The notes under the pieces: model-generated
Databases searched by the model: none
Told to the model about the DNA's origin: nothing
The model's input: only the letters and a program-made list of their open reading frames with translations
Assembly (NCBI RefSeq): GCF_024362345.1
Contig: NZ_CP101505.1
Span: 2,935,501 to 2,999,500, forward strand
Length of the DNA: 64,000 nucleotides
Reading direction: 5' to 3'
Source: Polaribacter dokdonensis
Lineage (GTDB): Bacteria; Bacteroidota; Bacteroidia; Flavobacteriales; Flavobacteriaceae
Shown: piece after piece, positions 7,913-17,265 of the stretch
How positions within the stretch are numbered: position 1 is the first letter of the stretch
How the letters are laid out: each line of letters starts with the position of its first letter
Position numbers and translations under genes: made by a program

Positions 7913-9805
7913 ATGAGCACTACAAAAAGAAACTATATTTTCGATTTTGATAGCACTTTAACAAGAGTAGAAGCTTTAGATGTTTTAGCAGAAATTACGC
8001 TAGAAAACAATCCAAAGAAAGAAGAAATTATTCAAGAAATCATAGACATTACTAATCTTGGTATTGATGGTGAAATTTCTTTTACAGAGTCTTTAGAAAG
8101 AAGAATTAAGCTGTTAGAAGCAAATGAAGCAGATTTATCTCAGTTAATTACAGATTTAAAAAAGCAGGTATCCTCTTCTATAGAAAGAAATAAAGAATTT
8201 TTTGAGCTATATTCAAACGATATTTATGTAATTTCTTGTGGTTTTAAAGAATTTATAGATCCAATTGTAAAAGAATATAACATTCCTTCAGAAAGAGTTT
8301 TTGCAAATACATTTAAATTTGCAAGTGATGGAAAAATTGTTGGTTTTGATGATGAAAATCCATTATCACAACATAATGGAAAAATTCAATGTTTAAAAGA
8401 CATGAATTTAGATGGAGAGATACAGGTTATTGGAGATGGTTATAGTGATTATGTAACTCGTGAAGCAGGAGTTGCAGATAAGTTTTTTGCATACACAGAA
8501 AATGTATCCAGAGATAAAACAACAGAAAATGCAGATTATATTGCACCTAATTTAGATGAATTTTTATACGTAAACGATTTGACACGAAATATATCTTACC
8601 CAAAGAACAGAATTAAAATTTTACTTCTTGAAAACGTACACTCAGATGCATTTGATAAACTATCCAAAGATGGTTTTTCTGTAGAAACAATTTCTAAAAG
8701 TTTGTCTGAAGACGAGTTAATTGAAAAAATTAAAGATGTTCACGTTTTAGGAATTCGATCTAAAACCAATGTTACTCAAAAAGTAGTAGATGCTGCAGAA
8801 AAGTTAATGGTGGTAAGTGCATTCTGTATTGGAACCAAACAAATTGATTTAGAAGCTTGTAAAGAAAAAGGAATTGTTGTTTTTAATGCGCCTTATAGTA
8901 ATACACGTTCTGTAGTTGAGTTAGCTATTGGTGAAATTATAATGTTAATGCGTTCTGTTTTTCAGAGAAGTACAGAAATTCATAATGGTCAATGGAGAAA
9001 AACAGCAGAAGGTTCTAGAGAAGTTCGTGGTAAAAAACTAGGTATTGTTGGTTATGGAAACATCGGTTCTCAACTATCAATCTTGGCAGAAGCTTTAGGA
9101 ATGGATGTTTATTATTATGATGTTGAAGATAAGTTAGCTTTAGGTAATGCTACCAAATTAGATACCTTAGAAGAATTGTTGTCTATTTCTGATGCAGTTA
9201 GTTTACATGTTGATGATAATGCAGCCAATAAAAATTTCTTTGGAGAGAAAGAAATAGCGCAAATGAAAGATGGTGCACATTTAGTAAATTTATCTAGAGG
9301 ATTTGTGTTAGATATTCCAGCTTTGGTAGAGGCTCTAAAAAGTGGGAAATTAGCAGGAGCTGCTGTAGATGTCTATCCAGAGGAACCAAGAAAAAATGGT
9401 GTATTCTTAACAGAATTAAAAGGCTTAGATAATGTAATTTTAACACCACATGTTGGTGGTAGCACAGAAGAGGCTCAAAGAGATATTGCAGATTTTGTAC
9501 CTAATAAAATTATGGCATACATAAACTCAGGTAATACTGTAGATGCTGTAAACTTTCCAAATATTCGTTTGCCTAGACAAACAAATGCACATCGTTTTTT
9601 ACATATTCATAAAAACAAGTCTGGAGTTATGGCTAAGATTAATGAGATTTTAGCTCAATATGATTTAAATATTACTGGTCAATATTTATCTACAGATCCA
9701 AAAGTGGGTTATGTAATTACAGATTTAGATAAAGAATATAATAAAGAAGTGATAGAAAAATTAAGAAATGTAGAAGGTACAATTAAGTTTAGAGTTCTAT
9801 ATTAA
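7913..9805 (+). CDS. serA: phosphoserine phosphatase-like HAD domain fused to phosphoglycerate dehydrogenase
   Basis: The 630-residue protein has two enzymes in one chain. Residues about 6-215 are a SerB-like HAD domain with DFDSTLT (nucleophile motif), VISCGF and GDGYSDYV. Residues about 230-545 are a D-3-phosphoglycerate dehydrogenase with the NAD-binding GIVGYGNIGSQ, the substrate arginine region and an HVGGST histidine motif. A C-terminal ACT domain (about 560-630) suggests feedback control. Standard SerA has about 400-530 residues and no HAD domain. The chain could thus perform the first and third steps of serine synthesis, with SerC in between. No frameshift is seen at the junction, and a strong terminator follows. 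Confidence 0.93.
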   Translation: MSTTKRNYIFDFDSTLTRVEALDVLAEITLENNPKKEEIIQEIIDITNLGIDGEISFTESLERRIKLLEANEADLSQLITDLKKQVSSSIERNKEFFELYSNDIYVISCGFKEFIDPIVKEYNIPSERVFANTFKFASDGKIVGFDDENPLSQHNGKIQCLKDMNLDGEIQVIGDGYSDYVTREAGVADKFFAYTENVSRDKTTENADYIAPNLDEFLYVNDLTRNISYPKNRIKILLLENVHSDAFDKLSKDGFSVETISKSLSEDELIEKIKDVHVLGIRSKTNVTQKVVDAAEKLMVVSAFCIGTKQIDLEACKEKGIVVFNAPYSNTRSVVELAIGEIIMLMRSVFQRSTEIHNGQWRKTAEGSREVRGKKLGIVGYGNIGSQLSILAEALGMDVYYYDVEDKLALGNATKLDTLEELLSISDAVSLHVDDNAANKNFFGEKEIAQMKDGAHLVNLSRGFVLDIPALVEALKSGKLAGAAVDVYPEEPRKNGVFLTELKGLDNVILTPHVGGSTEEAQRDIADFVPNKIMAYINSGNTVDAVNFPNIRLPRQTNAHRFLHIHKNKSGVMAKINEILAQYDLNITGQYLSTDPKVGYVITDLDKEYNKEVIEKLRNVEGTIKFRVLY

Positions 9806-9810
9806 TAAAA

Positions 9811-9840
9811 AAAGCCTCTCAATTTCGAGAGGCTTTTTTT
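9811..9840. terminator. terminator after serA fusion
   Basis: The stem AGCCTCTC/GAGAGGCT with A/T runs on both sides also covers the convergent NlpC/P60 gene, whose stop codon begins at 9839. Confidence 0.85.
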
Positions 9841-11026
9841 ATAATTCTAATTCATCTTTTAAGTCGATTATATTTTGGTCTTTAACACCTAAGTAACGTC
9901 TACTTCCTAGATATCTATTTTTGTTCATTTCATCAAATAGAGCGTTATTCTCATCCATAGAACTTATATGTACATTTCCTGAAGAATGAATAAATTCCAT
10001 TTTATCATTACCTAGCCAAATGCCTACATGTACAACTCTTTGCTTTTTATCTTCTTTAGCTTTTGTGCCAAAAAACAGTAAATCACCTTTTTGTAGGTCA
10101 GAAAAATCTAAATCATTGTCAACAATTTTTCCTGCATTTATTTGTTGAGATGCATCTCTAGGAATAACAAAACCATTTAATAAATAAGTCATTTTTGTAA
10201 AACCACTGCAATCCATTCCTTTGCTAGAGGTTCCTCCCCATAAATAAGGGAATCCCAACATAGATTTAGCTGTTTTTTCTATACTTTCTTGGGTTGCTGT
10301 TGTATTTGCTAACCATTCAGTTAAAACTTTAGCCTCGTCTTTCTTAACAAAACCTTTTCTTTTATCTGGATATTCTACCTCATAAGTATTTCTGTTTTCA
10401 GAAATGTATTTTAAAATACCTCCAAGAGCAATGTCCGAAATTATCCCATTTGTTGTTGCAATGCTGTCATACACAAAACCAGCTGAATTTGTGTAAATAA
10501 TCTTTTTAGAATTAGACCAATTATCGAATTCGCCTTTGTTCATTCTGTGAATTCCTCCTTTATCAACCCAAGAAATATAACCATCAGGAGTTTGTATTCT
10601 GTAAAAATCTCCGTTTTTATCTAATACTTTTAATGGCATTCCTAACAATCCTTGTGTACCTAATTCAGCTGAATGTTTAGGTTCAGACCTTATGTTTAAT
10701 ACAGAGTTATTACCTATAGCATACATTTCGTTTCCAATAACTGTGTCTGGTAAAACACGAATTTTGTTTAAAAAATCGATGTCTAAACTCTTTAAACTAT
10801 CTAGCAATTTTTGATAACCTATTTTAGAATCAGTTTCACCACTCACAATAATTTTATCATTATCATAATCTACTTCAATATCATAAATTGCTACTCTTTT
10901 GTCTGGAGCATATTGCTCTTTAATACTTTCGTTTACACCTTGTAAACCAGTAACTAATAAAGAATTATTATTGCAAGAAATAAATAAAATTGCAATAAAA
11001 TAAAAGAGTTTTTTATCAAAATTCAT
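9839..11026 (-). CDS. NlpC/P60 cell-wall peptidase lipoprotein with SH3 domains
   Basis: The 395-residue protein begins with a lipoprotein signal ending LFISC (Cys18). Residues about 45-95 look like a BON-type fold. One bacterial SH3 domain spans about 100-160 and a second, weaker one about 175-235. The C-terminal NlpC/P60 domain (about 245-375) has the catalytic cysteine in MDCSGF (C273), the first histidine in VVHVGIW and a third polar residue in FIHSSG. It would cleave peptidoglycan stem peptides in the periplasm. It is monocistronic and divergent from the kynurenine cluster. Confidence 0.9.
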   Translation of the reverse strand: MNFDKKLFYFIAILFISCNNNSLLVTGLQGVNESIKEQYAPDKRVAIYDIEVDYDNDKIIVSGETDSKIGYQKLLDSLKSLDIDFLNKIRVLPDTVIGNEMYAIGNNSVLNIRSEPKHSAELGTQGLLGMPLKVLDKNGDFYRIQTPDGYISWVDKGGIHRMNKGEFDNWSNSKKIIYTNSAGFVYDSIATTNGIISDIALGGILKYISENRNTYEVEYPDKRKGFVKKDEAKVLTEWLANTTATQESIEKTAKSMLGFPYLWGGTSSKGMDCSGFTKMTYLLNGFVIPRDASQQINAGKIVDNDLDFSDLQKGDLLFFGTKAKEDKKQRVVHVGIWLGNDKMEFIHSSGNVHISSMDENNALFDEMNKNRYLGSRRYLGVKDQNIIDLKDELEL

Positions 11027-11074
11027 AAGAGATTTTTTTCTTTTCTGTACTATAAAGATAGTAATTTATACCAT

Positions 11075-11110
11075 CAAAAATAACTTTATAAAGTAGATTG
11101 TTTATCTTTG
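11075..11110. promoter_or_regulatory. divergent -7 boxes for NlpC/P60 gene and kynU
   Basis: CAAAAATA at 11075-11082 reads TATTTTTG on the minus strand (NlpC/P60 gene), and TATCTTTG at 11103-11110 serves kynU on the plus strand, giving a kynU leader of roughly 18 nt. The -33 elements are weak. Confidence 0.5.
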
Positions 11111-11132
11111 AGAACAATCATTTTATAATTTA

Positions 11133-12401
11133 ATGCAATATAAAAATACATTAGAATTCGCTAAAAAATTAGATAGCGAAGATCAATTGGCTTCATATAG
11201 ATATCAATTTCATATACCACAAGATAAACAGGGAAATGACTGGCTATATTTTACAGGAAACTCTTTAGGGTTGCAGCCCAAGAAAGCAAAAGAATATATA
11301 AATGTAGAATTGCAAGATTGGGCAGAAAAGGGTGTAGAAGGTCATTTTGATGGTGAGAATCCTTGGGTAACATATCCTGAGTCATTATCTAAAATGATGG
11401 CAAAAGTTGTTGGTGCAAAACCATTAGAAGTTATTATAATGGACACACTTACAGCAAACCTTCATTTTTTAATGGTTTCTTTTTACAGACCTACTAAAAA
11501 AAGATATAAGATATTAATTGAGAGTGATGCTTTTCCATCAGACAGATATGCTGTACAATCGCAATTAAAATTCCATGGTTTTTCTGAAGAGGATTTAATT
11601 TATTGGTCTCCTCCAAAAGGTAAAGATCTTTTAGAAATAAATGATTTAGAGAATATTCTAGAAGAACAAGGTCATGAAATAGCACTTGTACTTATAGGTG
11701 GTGTAAATTATTATACAGGGCAAAGATTCGATTTTAAGAAGATAGCAGAACTTGGTCATGCTAAAGGATGTGTAGTTGGAATTGATTTAGCTCATGGAGC
11801 AGGAAACATTCAGCCAGATTTACATGAGTCTGGAGTAGATTTTGCTGCTTGGTGTACCTATAAATACTTAAACTCAGGTCCTGGAAGTTTATCAGGTATT
11901 TTCGTTCACGAGAAACACGCACATAATACTGAATTACCACGTTTTGCAGGTTGGTGGAATCACAATAAAGAAACGCGTTTTAATATGCGTTTGCCTTTCG
12001 ATGTTATGGCTGGAGCAGAAGGTTGGCAATTGAGTAATCCTCCAATTTTGGCAATGGCTCCAATAAAAGCTTCTTTAGAGATGTTTGAAGAAGTTGGTAT
12101 GGATGCTTTAAGAGAAAAATCGATAAAACTTACAGGTTTTATGGAATTTCTTTTTCAAGAATTGGGTTCAGATGCAGTGTCTATAATAACACCTATAAAC
12201 CCAACAGAAAGAGGTTGTCAGTTATCAATACAAGTAAAAAATGCTGATAAAAGTTTACATCAAAAGTTAATGGATAAACACATTATTACAGATTGGCGCG
12301 AACCAAATGTAATAAGATGTGCACCTGCACCTATGTATAATAGTTTTGAGGATGTATATAAAATGGTATCTATACTTAAAGAGATTCTAAAGGATTATTA
12401 A
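11133..12401 (+). CDS. kynU: kynureninase
   Basis: Kynureninase is a PLP enzyme that splits kynurenine (or 3-hydroxykynurenine) into anthranilate (or 3-hydroxyanthranilate) and alanine. The length of 422 residues is normal. FTGNSLGLQPK near residue 40 and CTYKYLNSGPG (PLP lysine about K244) are diagnostic. It is the first gene of a cluster reaching to 19,954; kmo follows after 18 nt. With Kmo and 3-hydroxyanthranilate dioxygenase alongside, the likely physiological substrate is 3-hydroxykynurenine. Confidence 0.97.
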   Translation: MQYKNTLEFAKKLDSEDQLASYRYQFHIPQDKQGNDWLYFTGNSLGLQPKKAKEYINVELQDWAEKGVEGHFDGENPWVTYPESLSKMMAKVVGAKPLEVIIMDTLTANLHFLMVSFYRPTKKRYKILIESDAFPSDRYAVQSQLKFHGFSEEDLIYWSPPKGKDLLEINDLENILEEQGHEIALVLIGGVNYYTGQRFDFKKIAELGHAKGCVVGIDLAHGAGNIQPDLHESGVDFAAWCTYKYLNSGPGSLSGIFVHEKHAHNTELPRFAGWWNHNKETRFNMRLPFDVMAGAEGWQLSNPPILAMAPIKASLEMFEEVGMDALREKSIKLTGFMEFLFQELGSDAVSIITPINPTERGCQLSIQVKNADKSLHQKLMDKHIITDWREPNVIRCAPAPMYNSFEDVYKMVSILKEILKDY

Positions 12402-12419
12402 TGTTATATACTTAGTTCT

Positions 12420-13829
12420 ATGAATAAAGATGATAAAATACTTATAATTGGAGCTGGCTTGTGTGGAAGTCTTCTAGCACTTCGTTTAGCACAAAGAGGG
12501 TACAAAATTGAGTTGTTTGAAAGCAGACCAGATTTACGTAAAGTAGATATTTCTGCTGGTAGATCTATAAATTTAGCCTTATCAGATAGAGGATTAAAAG
12601 GTTTAGAATTGTGTGGAGTTGTAGAAAAAGCAAAGTCAATTTGTATACCAATGTTAGGTAGACAAATGCATGATGTTAAAGGCAACACTTTTGATTCTAA
12701 GTATTCAGGAAGAGAAGGTGAATATATTAATTCAATTTCTAGAGGAGATCTAAATGCAATACTATTAGATGAGGTAGATTCACATGAAAATGTGAATATC
12801 CATTTTAATAAAAAATGTATAGATGTAGATTTAGATGAAACTCGTATTCAGTTTTACGATTACAAAACAAAAAAAGAATTTTCAGTAATTGGAGATGTTA
12901 TTTTTGGTGCAGATGGTGCTGGCTCTATTTTACGAAAGCACTATATTTCTGAACGTAAATTTTTGTTTAGCTATTCACAAAATTATTTAACTCATGGTTA
13001 TAAAGAGTTAGAAATTCCTGCTGATGAAAATGGTAAAAACCAATTAAGTAAGGGGCACTTGCACATTTGGCCTAGAGGAGATTTTATGTTAATTGCCTTA
13101 CCAAATATGGATGGTAGCTTTACAGTAACTTTATTTCTAAGTTATGATGAAGGTGAGTATAGTTTTGCTAATTTAACCAGTGAAGAAAAAATTACAGAAT
13201 TTTTTGAAAAGGAATTTCCAGATGCATTAGCATTAATACCAAATATAAAAGAGGAGTTTCTGAACAATCCAACAGGATTTTTAGGTACAGTAAAATGTTC
13301 TCCTTGGAGTTATCAAAACAAAACCCTTTTAATAGGTGATGCCTCTCATGCAATTGTGCCATTTTATGGTCAAGGAATGAATGCTTCTTTCGAAGATGTT
13401 TATGTCTTTGATGGCATTTTAAATATGGGATTAAATACTTGGCAAGAAGTTTTTAAAGCTTTTGAAAAAGAGCGTAAAAAAGATACAGATGCAATTGCAG
13501 ATTTGGCAGTAGATAATTTTCATGAAATGAAAGACCATGTTGCAAATCCGCTTTTTAAAGAAAAACGAAAAATTGAAATGGACTTAGAAGAGCATTTTCC
13601 TGAAGAATACTTTTCTAAATATGCCATGGTTACATTTAAAGAAGATATACCTTATAGTGAAGCTATGAAAAAAGGTAGAGCACAAGACAAAGCATTATTA
13701 AATTTAATTGCAGATGATGAAATTAATACTCATTTAAGAATGTCTAAAGATGAGTTAAAACAAATTTTAAAAACAATTAAAGAAGAAACAAACGAAATTT
13801 TACAAGAAGATAAAATAGCAGGTTTGTAA
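12420..13829 (+). CDS. kmo: kynurenine 3-monooxygenase
   Basis: This FAD-dependent aromatic hydroxylase converts kynurenine to 3-hydroxykynurenine using NADPH and O2. The 469-residue chain starts with the dinucleotide-binding IIGAGLCGSLLA. It contains AGRSINLALSDRG, typical of KMO, and the flavin-binding GDASHAIVPFYGQGMNA near residue 305. The C-terminal helix tail common in KMOs is present. Its stop overlaps the next start by one base (TAATG), indicating translational coupling with the DUF1697 gene. Confidence 0.97.
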   Translation: MNKDDKILIIGAGLCGSLLALRLAQRGYKIELFESRPDLRKVDISAGRSINLALSDRGLKGLELCGVVEKAKSICIPMLGRQMHDVKGNTFDSKYSGREGEYINSISRGDLNAILLDEVDSHENVNIHFNKKCIDVDLDETRIQFYDYKTKKEFSVIGDVIFGADGAGSILRKHYISERKFLFSYSQNYLTHGYKELEIPADENGKNQLSKGHLHIWPRGDFMLIALPNMDGSFTVTLFLSYDEGEYSFANLTSEEKITEFFEKEFPDALALIPNIKEEFLNNPTGFLGTVKCSPWSYQNKTLLIGDASHAIVPFYGQGMNASFEDVYVFDGILNMGLNTWQEVFKAFEKERKKDTDAIADLAVDNFHEMKDHVANPLFKEKRKIEMDLEEHFPEEYFSKYAMVTFKEDIPYSEAMKKGRAQDKALLNLIADDEINTHLRMSKDELKQILKTIKEETNEILQEDKIAGL

Positions 13830-14347
13830 TGAATAAATTTATTGTTTTACTTCGTGGAATAAACGTATCTGGCAAAAATAAAATCTTGATGTCTGATTTA
13901 CGTGATTTATTAAAAGACTTAGGTTTTAAAAATGTTAAAACGTATATTCAGAGTGGTAATATAATTTTAAATTCAGAAAAAACTAAATCAGAAGTTTGTA
14001 AAATTATTCAAGAAGGTATTTTTAAAAAATTTGATTTACATATTCATGCAATTGCAAGAACACTTGCAGAATTAAAAACTACAATTAATAATTATCCATT
14101 TTCAAGTACAAATGACAAAATAGTAGCATTTACATTTCTAAATAAATGTATAACTTTAAAAACAATTAATATTAGTAATATAGGACAAGATAAGTATCAA
14201 ATAAATAAAGATATAGTGTATTTATACTGTCCTTCAGGTTTTGGTAAAACCAAACTAACTAACAATATAATGGAGAAAAAATTAGATGTAATTGCTACAA
14301 CAAGAAATTTAAAAACAACATTAAAATTAACAGAATTGGCTGAATAA
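13829..14347 (+). CDS. DUF1697 domain protein
   Basis: The 172-residue protein opens with [16 protein letters not shown] and contains [17 protein letters not shown], hallmarks of DUF1697. The family has no established function. It sits inside the kynurenine cluster, sharing one base with kmo and followed 2 nt later by the RidA-type gene. Co-transcription is therefore near certain, but nothing in the sequence links it chemically to the pathway. Confidence 0.9.
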   Translation: MNKFIVLLRGINVSGKNKILMSDLRDLLKDLGFKNVKTYIQSGNIILNSEKTKSEVCKIIQEGIFKKFDLHIHAIARTLAELKTTINNYPFSSTNDKIVAFTFLNKCITLKTINISNIGQDKYQINKDIVYLYCPSGFGKTKLTNNIMEKKLDVIATTRNLKTTLKLTELAE

Positions 14348-14349
14348 TT

Positions 14350-14757
14350 ATGGCAGATAAAAAGGTAACACCAAGAGGCGCTTATCCTCATGTAAAAGTT
14401 GTAGGCGATTTTATTTTTGTATCTGGTACTAGTTCTAGAAGAGCAGATAATTCCATAGCAGGTGTAGATATTATAGATGAAATGGGTACTAAAAGATTAA
14501 ATGCAGAAACACAGACTAGAGAAGTTTTAAAAAATATAGATAAAAACTTAAAAACTGTTGGTGCTAGTTTAAAAGATGTAGTAGATGTTTCTTCCTTTCT
14601 TGTAAACATGAACGATTTTGCAGGATATAACAAAGCCTATGCAGAGTTTTTTGATAAAGAAACAGGGCCTACAAGAACAACAGTTGCAGTGCATCAATTG
14701 CCACATCCAGATTTGGTAGTTGAGATAAAAGTAACTGCTTATAAAAAAAAGGACTAA
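14350..14757 (+). CDS. RidA-family protein, probable 2-aminomuconate deaminase
   Basis: This 135-residue protein of the YjgF/YER057c/RidA fold has VSGTSSR, a central [10 protein letters not shown] and the GPTRTTVAV arginine motif (about R111) that binds the substrate carboxylate. Canonical RidA hydrolyses 2-aminoacrylate. Relatives in 2-nitrobenzoate, 2-aminophenol and 3-hydroxyanthranilate pathways deaminate 2-aminomuconate. Its position directly before the semialdehyde dehydrogenase gene (14 nt) favours the latter role here. That assignment is contextual. Confidence 0.85.
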   Translation: MADKKVTPRGAYPHVKVVGDFIFVSGTSSRRADNSIAGVDIIDEMGTKRLNAETQTREVLKNIDKNLKTVGASLKDVVDVSSFLVNMNDFAGYNKAYAEFFDKETGPTRTTVAVHQLPHPDLVVEIKVTAYKKKD

Positions 14758-14771
14758 AAATTTAAGCTTAA

Positions 14772-16214
14772 ATGCAGATAAAAAACTACATCAATGGAGA
14801 ATTCATTGCTCCTGTTTCAGGTGAATGGATTGATAATTACAATCCTTCAAATGGTGAAGTTTATGGTAAAATTCCAAATTCTGACAAGGCAGATGTGGAG
14901 CAAGCAGTTCTTGCAGCAGAAAAAGCATTTACAAATTGGTCTGCAACAACTTTAGATTATAGAAGCAATATCTTAAAGAACATCTCAGATTTAATTTTAG
15001 AAAATTTACCTGAATTAGCAGAGGTAGAATCAAAAGATAATGGGAAACCTATTTCTTTAGCCAAGGAAATAGATATACCAAGAGCTGCTAGTAATTTTCA
15101 GTTTTTTGCAAATGCAATTACTCAATTCTCATCAGAAGCTCATGAAAGTGTGGGTTTACATGCAGTAAACTTTACGTTAAGAGAACCAGTAGGTGTTGTA
15201 GGTTGTATTTCTCCTTGGAATTTACCTCTATATCTTTTTACCTGGAAAATTGCCCCTGCAATTGCAGCAGGTAATTGTGTAGTTGCTAAACCAAGTGAGG
15301 TTACACCAGCAACTGCTTTTTTGTTGTCTAAGATTTGTGAGAAAGCAGGTTTACCAAAAGGTGTTTTAAATATTGTACACGGTTTGGGTTCAACTACAGG
15401 TCAAGCTATAGTTTCTCATCCAAAAATTAAAGCAATTTCATTTACAGGTGGCACAAAAACTGGTGCACGTATTGCAAAAATTGCAGCACCAATGTTTAAA
15501 AAGCTATCCTTAGAATTAGGAGGAAAAAATCCAAATATCGTTTTTGCAGATTGCAATTATGATAAAATGTTAGCAACAACAGTTCGTTCTTCATTCGCAA
15601 ATCAAGGTCAAATATGTTTATGTGGAAGTCGCATTTTTGTGGAAGAAAATATTTATGAAAAATTCAAATCAGATTTTATTGATAAGGTTGCACAACTAAA
15701 AATTGGTCATCCTTCAAAAAATGATACCAATATTGGAGCTTTAGTTTCAAAAGAACATTTAGAAAAAGTAAAAAGTTATATAGATCTTGCACAAGAAGAA
15801 GGTGGTAAATTACTTTTTGGAGGCAAAAGAGTAGAGGTTGATAATTATGAAAATGGCTATTATTTGCAACCAACTATTATAGAAGTTAGTACCAATCAAT
15901 GCAGGTTGAATCAAGAAGAAATATTTGGACCTATAGTTACTATTATGCCTTTTAAAACAGATGATGATGCATTAGCGTTGGCAAATGATACTAAATATGG
16001 TTTATCTGCTACTTTATGGACAAACAACTTAAACAGAACCATGCAATTTTCTAAGCAATTAAAAACGGGCATTGTTTGGGTTAACACATGGATGTTACGT
16101 GATTTAAGAACTCCTTTTGGTGGTCAAAAAGAATCTGGAGTAGGCAGAGAAGGTGGTTTTGAAGCACTTAGGTTTTTTACAGAACCAAAGAATATTTGTA
16201 TCAAATATGACTAG
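14772..16214 (+). CDS. 2-aminomuconate 6-semialdehyde dehydrogenase (ALDH family)
   Basis: The 480-residue aldehyde dehydrogenase has the NAD-binding FTGGTKTG, the general base in SLELGGKN (E248) and the catalytic cysteine in GQICL (C282). Closest in style are 2-hydroxymuconate/2-aminomuconate semialdehyde dehydrogenases. It would oxidise 2-aminomuconate semialdehyde, the ACMSD product, to 2-aminomuconate with NAD+. The cluster (ACMSD, dioxygenase, RidA-type deaminase) supports this substrate. The last 8 bases overlap the start of the next small gene. Confidence 0.92.
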   Translation: MQIKNYINGEFIAPVSGEWIDNYNPSNGEVYGKIPNSDKADVEQAVLAAEKAFTNWSATTLDYRSNILKNISDLILENLPELAEVESKDNGKPISLAKEIDIPRAASNFQFFANAITQFSSEAHESVGLHAVNFTLREPVGVVGCISPWNLPLYLFTWKIAPAIAAGNCVVAKPSEVTPATAFLLSKICEKAGLPKGVLNIVHGLGSTTGQAIVSHPKIKAISFTGGTKTGARIAKIAAPMFKKLSLELGGKNPNIVFADCNYDKMLATTVRSSFANQGQICLCGSRIFVEENIYEKFKSDFIDKVAQLKIGHPSKNDTNIGALVSKEHLEKVKSYIDLAQEEGGKLLFGGKRVEVDNYENGYYLQPTIIEVSTNQCRLNQEEIFGPIVTIMPFKTDDDALALANDTKYGLSATLWTNNLNRTMQFSKQLKTGIVWVNTWMLRDLRTPFGGQKESGVGREGGFEALRFFTEPKNICIKYD

Positions 16215-16431
16215 AGCATTTCAAAATAAAATAATTGAAATTTGTGATGCTAAAATGGCTAAAAAGGGAGATAATGTAGGGTTGTCTTTTTATGCTTTTT
16301 TCAAAAACAAGAATGATAATCCAGAATTGTTGCTGCAAGTTGCAACTTGGTGGATAAAAAAACATGAGTTAAATCATTTTGAAAAAGCAACAAAGATTAA
16401 ACACTTAATAATTAAGAGTCAAAAAGAATAA
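16207..16431 (+). CDS. small conserved protein of unknown function in kynurenine operon
   Basis: This predicted protein has 74 residues, beginning MTRAFQNKII at ATG 16207, which overlaps the ALDH stop region by 8 nt (ATGACTAG). That overlap argues for a real, coupled gene. The protein is basic, has no signal peptide or transmembrane segment, and contains LLLQVATWWIKKHEL. It may belong to a small DUF family (I recall DUF6500-like proteins of this size), but I cannot assign a role. An in-frame ATG at 16153 would only extend it into the ALDH gene. Confidence 0.7.
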   Translation: MTRAFQNKIIEICDAKMAKKGDNVGLSFYAFFKNKNDNPELLLQVATWWIKKHELNHFEKATKIKHLIIKSQKE

Positions 16432-16478
16432 AAATTTAGTACAAACGATATGAACTAAGTTTTAAAATAATACTGATT

Positions 16479-17255
16479 ATGAATTTAGAATTAAAAGATA
16501 AAAACGCATTAGTTTGTGGTAGCACACAAGGTATAGGTAAAGCCACAGCAATAATGCTAGCAGCAGAAGGTGCTAACGTAACTCTATTAGCTAGAAATAA
16601 ACAGAAGTTACAGCAAGTGTTAGAGGCACTACCTAATAATAATCAACAGCATAACTATTTAATTGCAGATTTTTCAAATCCAGAAGAATTAAAAAATGTA
16701 TTAAAACAGAATAAACTTGAATTTCACATACTAATTAACAACACAGGTGGTCCAAGAAGTGGAGCAATTTTAGATGCAACTTTAGAGCAATTTCAAAATG
16801 CGTTTGCACAACACTTATTATGCAATCATATTTTGGTGCAACACTTGGTTCCTTTTATGAAACAAGAGGCTTTTGGTAGAATAATTAATGTAATTTCTAC
16901 ATCAGTAAAAGAACCTATTCCAGGTTTAGGTGTTTCTAATACTATAAGAAATGCAGTAGGTAATTGGGCAAAAACTTTATCTGAAGAAATAGCTAGTTTT
17001 GGAATTACCGTAAATAATGTTTTACCAGGTTTTACAGAAACAGAGCGTTTAAATGAAATTATAAAAATAAAAGCGCAAAAAGCAGATACAAGTATAGAAA
17101 ACATGACAGAAATTATGAAAAACTATACACCTGCAAAACGTTTTGCTAAGCCAGAAGAAACAGCAAGTGCAATAACATTTTTAGCTAGTAATAAAGCAAG
17201 TTACATTAACGGAATTAATTTACCTGTAGATGGAGGTAGAACTAAAAGTTTATAA
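16479..17255 (+). CDS. SDR-family oxidoreductase-like protein with degenerate active site
   Basis: The 258-residue Rossmann-fold protein has the cofactor motif GSTQGIGKA and NNTGGPRSG. The classic YxxxK is absent: the region after the ISTS serine reads GVSNTIRNAVGNWAKTL. This is typical of a beta-ketoacyl-reductase-like SDR subgroup with an altered catalytic tetrad. The C-terminal NGINLPVDGG is standard. Its location in the kynurenine cluster suggests work on a pathway intermediate, but no substrate is known. It is followed by 199 nt containing a hairpin element. Confidence 0.88.
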   Translation: MNLELKDKNALVCGSTQGIGKATAIMLAAEGANVTLLARNKQKLQQVLEALPNNNQQHNYLIADFSNPEELKNVLKQNKLEFHILINNTGGPRSGAILDATLEQFQNAFAQHLLCNHILVQHLVPFMKQEAFGRIINVISTSVKEPIPGLGVSNTIRNAVGNWAKTLSEEIASFGITVNNVLPGFTETERLNEIIKIKAQKADTSIENMTEIMKNYTPAKRFAKPEETASAITFLASNKASYINGINLPVDGGRTKSL

Positions 17256-17265
17256 TTTTTTTAGA

